Assembly (NCBI RefSeq): GCF_900199205.1 | Contig: NZ_OBMJ01000001.1 | Span: forward strand, 248,001-312,000 | Length of the DNA stretch: 64,000 nt | Source: Streptomyces sp. 1331.2 | GTDB lineage: Bacteria > Actinomycetota > Actinomycetes > Streptomycetales > Streptomycetaceae | Direction: 5' to 3' | Part shown: positions 59,119 through 64,000 of the stretch, in pieces | Position numbering within the stretch: position 1 is the first letter of the stretch | Layout of the letters: each line of letters begins with the position of its first letter | The notes under the pieces: model-generated | The model's input: the letters and a program-made list of their open reading frames with translations, nothing else | Databases searched by the model: none | Told to the model about the DNA's origin: nothing | Translations under genes and position numbers: made by a program

Positions 59119-61341
59119 TTACGAGGTCTTCAGCAGCGACCAGCTCTGGTACGGCCGGCCGTTCGGCTGCTGCAGCTCCAGCAGCCAACCACCGTAGTAC
59201 CACCGCTCGCTGAGCCCGAGCACCAGCGAACTGCCGTCCGCCGTGACGGTGAACCCGCCGTCACCGGCGGTGAGTTGCCACTTCTGCGCGGCCGCATCGG
59301 AGCAGGGCTGCTGCGCGACGTACTGGCCGGCGACCGGAGTGCCGCCGAGCTGCAGGCACTTGCCGGAGCGCACGGACTTGATCCGCACCGCGCCGTTCCC
59401 GGCGTCCTCGAACTGCCACTTCTGGTTGGCGTAGCCGGTGCGCTGGTAGGCGATGGCCACGGTGCCGTCGTTCATCGAGCTGCCCCACAGGTCGGCGGCC
59501 TGGCCGGTGAGGCCGTTGACCATGGTGTACCGCGTACCCGGCTGCGGGCGCCCGGCGTCGGCGACGGTGCGGAAGGTCACGGCGCGACCGGGCTTGCCGA
59601 CCGCCCCCGCGGCGTCGCGGACGGCGACGGCCACGGTGTACGAGGTGCCCGGAGCGAGGCGGACCACGCCGACCACGGTCGAGCGGACGGTGCCGATCGT
59701 CTGACCGTTCAGCAGGACGTCGTACCCGGCGGCCGCCGGCACTGCCGGCCAGCTCAACATGGCCGAGTTCTGGGTGACCTGACTGACCGTCATGTCCGGT
59801 CCGGTGTTCCCCTGCGTCGGGGTCGGAGTCGGAGTCGGAGTCGGAGTCGTGGTTCCGGTCGGCGAAGGCGTAGCCGTGGGCGTCGGGGTGGTGGTGGGGC
59901 CGCCGGTGGGCGTCGGGGAGGGCGAGGGAGTACGGGTCGGCGTGGGCGTCGGGGTCGGCGTGGGCGTCGGGGTCGGGCCGGTGCCGCCGCCGGAGACCAG
60001 GAAGCGGTTGTTGGCGACGTTCCAGTGCGTGGCCAGGTAACTCCCGGGCGCGGGAGAGGTGTTGTAGTAGTCGTCGTGGTTGCAGTCGAGCCGGTCGTCA
60101 TGGGCTCGATCCGGGCAGACGGTCCGCATCTGCGGGTAGTTGGGGGCGTCCGAGTAGCACATGATGTCCCACTCGTCGGTGCAGTGCCCGGCCTTGCTGG
60201 AGTTGGGCGCGCTGTTGTTCACCGCGCCGAGGTTGTGGCCGAGTTCGTGCGCGGCGGTGCTGCCGCTCCAGCAGCCGGAGTCGGTCCGGCCGTACGAGGG
60301 GCCGAAGTTGCTGAGGTTGTCCTGGCCGGGACGCTCGTCGCCGGCGAAGGTGCCGATGCCGCAGTACACCTTGGCATCGGTGAACATCATGTACTTGCGG
60401 TCCTTGCGGTTGAACCCCTGCGCGGCGAGGGCGCGGTTGCTCGCGTTGAAGTCCTGGATCTCGGCGTCGGAGATCTGCACGTTCAACACCGAGGCGGTGC
60501 AGTCGGATTCGGTGACGAAGCGGACGTGCCGCTCGCCGCCGGTCTCCGCGGCGCTGGCGTTGTAGATGACGTCGACGTCGGCGGCCCACTTCTTGAACGA
60601 GGCCAGGTACTGGGCGAAGCGGTCGTTGCCCGGGGTGTGCACGTACACCGCCTGGACGCGGTTGCCGCTGCTGCCGTCGCCCTCGCAGACCAGCTTCGAG
60701 GCGGCGGGCGCGGCCGGAGCCGCCGGAGCGGCGTCCGCGGCGGCGCTGCCCGACCCGCCGAGCAGAGCCTTCTGGGTGGCGTCCAGGACGGGCGCGGCAC
60801 CCTTCAGCAGATCGGAGGCGGCGGGCGGCTGAGCACCCGCGGGCGGGGTGAGCGTGGGGGCCTGGCCGGCCGGGGCCGCGACCGGCGGGACGTCCTGGTG
60901 GATGTCCACGCCCTTCGGCGGCACGTCCGGCCCGTGGCTGCACTGGGCACTGCCGGTGACCTCCAGGGTGCCGCCGCAGCGGTCGCTGCTCGGCAGGCTC
61001 AACCCCGCGTACACCAGGCCGCGTTCGGGCTGGTCCTTGGGTATGGACTTGAGCGGGGTGGCCTTCTCGTCCCGCTTCGGGGCGGGCGCCTGGGTTCCTC
61101 CCTCGGCGGTGCCGGTCTCCCCCGACCCGTCGTCGCTCACCAGCCCGGCCTGCGACCCGGAGTGGTCGGCCGCGCCCTCCGCGGCCGTGACGGCGCTGTT
61201 CACGGCCGTCGACTCCAGCGCGGTGCGGATGCCGAGCGTCCCCGCCACCAGCCCTGCCGCAACCACGGCGGCGACCAGGGCGCTCCTGCGGGTGAGCCTG
61301 CGGCGCCTGCGGCGGCGAAGCTCGCTGCTCCGGTGTCCCAT
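59119..61341 (-). CDS. secreted zinc metalloprotease with Fn3 and ricin-like domains
   Basis: A 740-residue exoenzyme. After an Arg-rich start and signal segment ([17 protein letters not shown]) comes a propeptide-like Ala/Pro region, then a protease domain (about 215-455). The zinc motif is H365-E366-L-G-H369 with Asn375 where metzincins have the third His; His386 or a residue nearby ([13 protein letters not shown]) may complete it. A long Pro/Thr linker, a fibronectin type III domain (about 525-615) and a ricin B-type beta-trefoil with QKW/QSW repeats (about 622-740) follow, which bind sugars. ATG 61341 is chosen. It likely degrades proteins on carbohydrate surfaces. Confidence 0.9.
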   Translation of the reverse strand: MGHRSSELRRRRRRRLTRRSALVAAVVAAGLVAGTLGIRTALESTAVNSAVTAAEGAADHSGSQAGLVSDDGSGETGTAEGGTQAPAPKRDEKATPLKSIPKDQPERGLVYAGLSLPSSDRCGGTLEVTGSAQCSHGPDVPPKGVDIHQDVPPVAAPAGQAPTLTPPAGAQPPAASDLLKGAAPVLDATQKALLGGSGSAAADAAPAAPAAPAASKLVCEGDGSSGNRVQAVYVHTPGNDRFAQYLASFKKWAADVDVIYNASAAETGGERHVRFVTESDCTASVLNVQISDAEIQDFNASNRALAAQGFNRKDRKYMMFTDAKVYCGIGTFAGDERPGQDNLSNFGPSYGRTDSGCWSGSTAAHELGHNLGAVNNSAPNSSKAGHCTDEWDIMCYSDAPNYPQMRTVCPDRAHDDRLDCNHDDYYNTSPAPGSYLATHWNVANNRFLVSGGGTGPTPTPTPTPTPTPTRTPSPSPTPTGGPTTTPTPTATPSPTGTTTPTPTPTPTPTQGNTGPDMTVSQVTQNSAMLSWPAVPAAAGYDVLLNGQTIGTVRSTVVGVVRLAPGTSYTVAVAVRDAAGAVGKPGRAVTFRTVADAGRPQPGTRYTMVNGLTGQAADLWGSSMNDGTVAIAYQRTGYANQKWQFEDAGNGAVRIKSVRSGKCLQLGGTPVAGQYVAQQPCSDAAAQKWQLTAGDGGFTVTADGSSLVLGLSERWYYGGWLLELQQPNGRPYQSWSLLKTS

Positions 61342-61551
61342 CGCGTTCCTTTCCTCGTGCGACGGCCCGCGCCCTGAGGTGAGGGGCTCGGACCTTCCGA
61401 CACTCCGGAGAGCGAACGGGACGGCCGGGAATAACAGAAACATCTTGCGAAATTCTTCGACCCGTTCGATCGGGGCGGTCGCGGCACGGCGAGCAACCGC
61501 CTCGCGGCAGGGCGAGCAAGCGGTTTCACGGCACGGGGCGGGCACGAGAAA

Positions 61552-61588
61552 GCCGGGGAGCGCACTCGGGGGGTGTGCGCTCCCCGGC
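61552..61588. terminator. strong hairpin upstream of the protease gene
   Basis: GCCGGGGAGCGCAC (61552-61565) pairs perfectly with 61575-61588 around a 9-base loop. It lies 211 bp upstream of the protease start, not after any recognised gene, so it may end an unrecognised transcript or act as a leader structure. Confidence 0.65.
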
Positions 61589-61851
61589 AGGGGTGGTGGC
61601 GGCCACCCGTCCGGAGCCCCGGGGGCTGCGACCCCGGCGGCCGTGACGGAATGCTAGACCTGCCACGGGGCACTGGCCAGAGCCCTGACCAGGAGATTTT
61701 CCGCCCCGGACATGCCATCGCCATCCTGCAGGTGACCAGCTGTCAGCTCGGACCGACGGTCAGGCGGCAACCCCGGCACCGACCGCGGCAGCCCCGCCAC
61801 CGACCAGCAGCCGCGGCACCGCAGCAGCCGTGCTGCCGCGCCGCCGCGCCG

Positions 61852-61907
61852 CCGTGCTGCCGTGCTGCCGTGCTGCCGTGCTGCCGTGCTGCCGTGCCAG
61901 GGTGCCC
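61852..61907. repeat. 8-bp tandem repeat (CCGTGCTG, six copies plus partial)
   Basis: Six perfect copies of CCGTGCTG at 61852-61899 are followed by a partial copy. Related CTGCCGCGCC units precede them (from about 61828). An 8-bp unit is not a multiple of three, which argues that the region is non-coding. Confidence 0.9.
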
Positions 61908-62286
61908 GCGAAGGCGACGCGGTCCCCGGCGCGCCGGAGCCGCAGGGCGGCGGAGTGCGCCGCCCTGGCCATGCCGGCCCTCGCGCAGCCGTGCGGCGAG
62001 GGTCCGAAGACCCTGCGCCCGGGCCCTGCGCGGGCCTTCCGGCCCAGGGCATCGGCGCAGGTCAGCCCGGTTTCGCCGGCCGGGAGCGGCGGGAACGGAC
62101 CGATCGGCCGTTGGAGTGATCCACCCGCGTTCGGCGCAACGCTCCTGGACCCGGCGCGTTTCCCATGGCGTGCGCCCTCCAGCAGGGGTGCGCGCGGGTC
62201 CGCGCCGACCGGTTCCCGCCTCCCGGCCGGCCCGCCGGTGCCTCCCGGTACCACCCGCACCGGTCCCGCTGATGAGAGGAAATGTC

Positions 62287-64000
62287 ATGACCCTGACCGA
62301 GACGCAGAAACGGATCGTCTCCCCGAGAACCGCTCCGAGAACCGCCCCGGGCCCCTCCCCCGTGGCCCGCGCCGCCGTCCCCCCGCTCGCCCCCGGCGCC
62401 CTGCCCGGCCTCGGGCACACCGCCGCCCTGCTGCGCGACCCGCTCGGCTTCCTCGGCTCCCTGGCCCGCCACGGCGGCGTGGTCCGGATCCGGCTCGGAC
62501 CCCGCACCGTCTGCGTGGTCACCGACGCCCGGCTGGTCCACACCCTGCTCGTCGCGCTCGCCTACGACTGCCCGCGCGGCGCCGTCCAGGACACCCTCAA
62601 GACGGCCTTCGGCGACGGCCTGCTGATGTCCGAGGGGCAGGCCCACCGCGACCGCCGCCGGATCATCCAACCCGCCTTCGCCCCGGACCGGATGGCCGAG
62701 TACCTGGCCGTGATGCACCAGGTCGCCGAGGAGCGGGCCGGCCGCTGGCGCCCGGGCCAGGTCCTCGACGTGGCCAAGGAGATGAACCACCTCGCGCTGG
62801 AGATCGTCACCCGCTCGCTCTTCGATGCCCGGCTCAGCGAGGACGCCACCGTCGCCTTCCACCGGGCGCTGCCGGACCTGGTGAAGGGCCAGATCGTCCA
62901 GTCCCTCTACCCGCACCCGGCGCTCGGCCGCCTGCCGCTGCCCGTCAACCGGCGCTTCGACGCCGCCGTACGGGTGCTCAACCGGGTGGTCGACCAGGCC
63001 GTCAACGCCCCTGCCGCGAGCGCGCGTTGGAACACCGGCCGGGGCACCCTGCCGGCCCTGCTGCGTGCCGCGACCGACCCGGCCACCGGCCGGCCGCTCA
63101 CCGAGGCCGACGTCCGCTCCGAGGCCATCACCATGTTCGGCGCGGGCACCGAGACCGTCTCCACCACGCTGACCTGGCTGCTCGACGAACTGCTGCGCCA
63201 CCCCGAGGTGGAGGCCCGGGTCCTCGCCGAACTGGACGAGCACCTGCCCGCCGGTACCGCGCCCACCCCCGAAGCGCTCGCCCGGCTCACGTACACCCGC
63301 GACGTCACCCAGGAGGTGGTGCGGCTGCACGCGCCCAACGCCTTCCTGATGCGCACCGCCAAGGTGCCGGTCGAGCTCGGCCCGTACCGGATCCCGGCCG
63401 GCACCGAGCTGCTGTACAGCCTCACCGCGCTGCACCGCGACCCGGTGCGCTACCCCGAACCGCTCGGCTTCCGGCCCGAGCGCTGGCAGGACGGCGGCGG
63501 CGCCGGACGACCCTCGTTCCTCCCCTTCGGAGCCGGCAAGCACAAGTGCATCGGGGAGGCCTTCGCCTGGGCGGAGCTGACCGTCGCGGCGGCTGCGATC
63601 CTGCGCCGCTGGCGACCGGTGGCCGTGCCGGGGGCGCGGGCCCGGGAGGTGGTCTGGACGACCGTCCAGGCGCAGGGGCTGCGCGTCCGGCTGGCACCGC
63701 GCGAGGACCGGGCACCGCGCGAGGACGTGGCCTCGGGCGGGGAGCGGACACCCGGTGGCGACCGGACGGTCCGCGCCGAGCCGACGCTCCGCGGGAGCGG
63801 CACGCCGGCGAAGCCCGGTGGGCCGGCGGCCCCGGCCCGGTGCCCGTTCACCGCCGCGGCCCCCACGGTGCCCCACACCCCGGCCCCCGCCAGCACCCCC
63901 GCCCCGCTGCGCGCCGCCGAACTGCGGGCCACCGAACTGCGCGCCGCCGCGGACCGGCACGCCGACTGGACGGTCCGCCAAGGCCTGCTCGCCCCCGCCG
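62287..64000 (+). CDS. cytochrome P450, probably fused to a terpene synthase (cut by window end)
   Basis: The frame is open from ATG 62287 to the window edge, 571 codons. GAGGA lies seven bases before the start. The P450 part (about 30-460) has the I-helix motif AGTET (286-290), the EVVR pair Glu343/Arg346 and the haem loop FGAGKHKCIG with Cys421. A disordered Pro/Ala/Arg linker (about 465-545) follows where a P450 should end, then LRAAADRHADWTVRQGLL (551-568), which resembles the N-terminal helix of bacterial class I terpene synthases. The enzyme would make and oxidise a terpene in one chain. The fusion is inference: the Asp-rich and NSE motifs lie beyond the window. Confidence 0.85.
   Translation, partial: MTLTETQKRIVSPRTAPRTAPGPSPVARAAVPPLAPGALPGLGHTAALLRDPLGFLGSLARHGGVVRIRLGPRTVCVVTDARLVHTLLVALAYDCPRGAVQDTLKTAFGDGLLMSEGQAHRDRRRIIQPAFAPDRMAEYLAVMHQVAEERAGRWRPGQVLDVAKEMNHLALEIVTRSLFDARLSEDATVAFHRALPDLVKGQIVQSLYPHPALGRLPLPVNRRFDAAVRVLNRVVDQAVNAPAASARWNTGRGTLPALLRAATDPATGRPLTEADVRSEAITMFGAGTETVSTTLTWLLDELLRHPEVEARVLAELDEHLPAGTAPTPEALARLTYTRDVTQEVVRLHAPNAFLMRTAKVPVELGPYRIPAGTELLYSLTALHRDPVRYPEPLGFRPERWQDGGGAGRPSFLPFGAGKHKCIGEAFAWAELTVAAAAILRRWRPVAVPGARAREVVWTTVQAQGLRVRLAPREDRAPREDVASGGERTPGGDRTVRAEPTLRGSGTPAKPGGPAAPARCPFTAAAPTVPHTPAPASTPAPLRAAELRATELRAAADRHADWTVRQGLLAPA

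Larger units (their letters stand above)
61342..62286. other. 945-bp stretch without a convincing gene
   Basis: This gap between the protease (minus) and P450 (plus) genes has open frames on both strands, but none shows steady third-position bias, a good ribosome site and recognisable protein sequence. It contains a strong hairpin (61552-61588), an 8-bp tandem repeat (61852-61907) and presumably the two promoters. A minus-strand frame ending at 61654 could encode a 19-residue peptide (MSGAENLLVRALASAPWQV), for which there is no other support. Confidence 0.7.

Noticed and set aside
59032..61377. 781-residue plus-strand open frame
   Set aside because: Antisense to the metalloprotease. Gly/Val/Arg-rich composition is typical of shadows in 73% GC DNA.
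61852..61907. iteron-like origin or CRISPR-like repeat
   Set aside because: 8-bp units are directly contiguous with no spacers, no DnaA boxes and no AT-rich unwinding region nearby.
62062..63981. 639-residue minus-strand open frame at the right end
   Set aside because: It is the antisense shadow of the P450 gene, which has all P450 motifs, a ribosome site and correct codon bias. The minus frame has no recognisable domain.
1..64000. tRNA, rRNA, insertion sequence or prophage signals
   Set aside because: No cloverleaf-like sequence ending in a usual acceptor stem, no transposase or integrase frame and no terminal inverted repeats were found by reading both strands.

Overview
The window comes from a very high-GC actinomycete of the Streptomycetaceae (Streptomyces or Kitasatospora). 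Codon third positions are almost all G or C, GTG and TTG starts are common, and genes are often joined by 4-base ATGA/GTGA overlaps. Several families are typical of this group: the SAM-dependent methyltransferase formerly called DUF574, a streptophobe-like membrane protein, DUF6777, DUF6542, an LCP protein, an MMPL exporter, a Tat-exported class A beta-lactamase and a PASTA/excalibur surface protein. I see no tRNA, rRNA, CRISPR array or insertion sequence.

Left flank, 0-16.3 kb. It holds a NarL-type two-component system (0.8-2.9 kb), an MMPL transporter (3.0-5.2 kb), a three-gene sugar set of DegT-type aminotransferase, epimerase and GT28-type glycosyltransferase (5.6-8.8 kb), a PASTA/excalibur protein, a polysaccharide deacetylase with an SDR, a DMT transporter, a beta-lactamase, a SAM methyltransferase and a small sigma factor with a partner.

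Core, 16.3-42.7 kb: an unusual biosynthetic gene cluster. It encodes the three dedicated enzymes of 4-hydroxyphenylglycine synthesis: hydroxymandelate synthase (36.4 kb), hydroxymandelate oxidase (28.0 kb) and the HpgT/PglE-type aminotransferase (24.8 kb). There is no NRPS and no modular PKS. The rest is free-standing: two AMP ligases, three carrier proteins plus one carrier-like protein without its serine, two FabF-like ketosynthases (one with His replaced by Asn), a KASIII-like enzyme, two half-size thiolase-fold proteins, a phosphopantetheinyl transferase, a condensation-domain protein, a BAHD-type acyltransferase, a ThDP-dependent E1 alpha/beta pair without E2/E3, a PhyH dioxygenase, a DUF3050 protein, a methyltransferase, an HSL-type hydrolase, a GT1 glycosyltransferase and a DrrAB-like exporter. 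My reading (inference) is that 4-hydroxyphenylpyruvate is turned into 4-hydroxybenzoylformate, which is either transaminated to hydroxyphenylglycine or decarboxylated by the E1 pair. The arylic unit would then be activated on carrier proteins, joined by stand-alone ketosynthases or acyltransferases, decorated, glycosylated and exported. Four copies of a dre-like palindrome (near ACTGGTCTAGACCACT, the DasR/GntR-type operator) lie in the control regions of the cluster's transcription units. They suggest shared control and approximate borders.

Right flank, 42.9-64 kb. It holds an FHA-ABC transporter, an SH3-like protein with a Ser/Thr kinase, small membrane proteins, a DUF6777 protein with 13 perfect pentapeptide repeats, a divergent HxlR regulator/MFS pair with a candidate operator, an LCP/DUF6542 pair, an MT0933-type small protein, a transglycosylase, GalE, an LPXTG-free surface protein and a secreted metalloprotease with a ricin-like domain. 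After about 945 bp without a convincing gene, the window ends inside a cytochrome P450 reading frame (62287 to the edge). Its C-terminal continuation looks like the start of a terpene synthase, so the gene may be a P450-terpene synthase fusion cut by the window.
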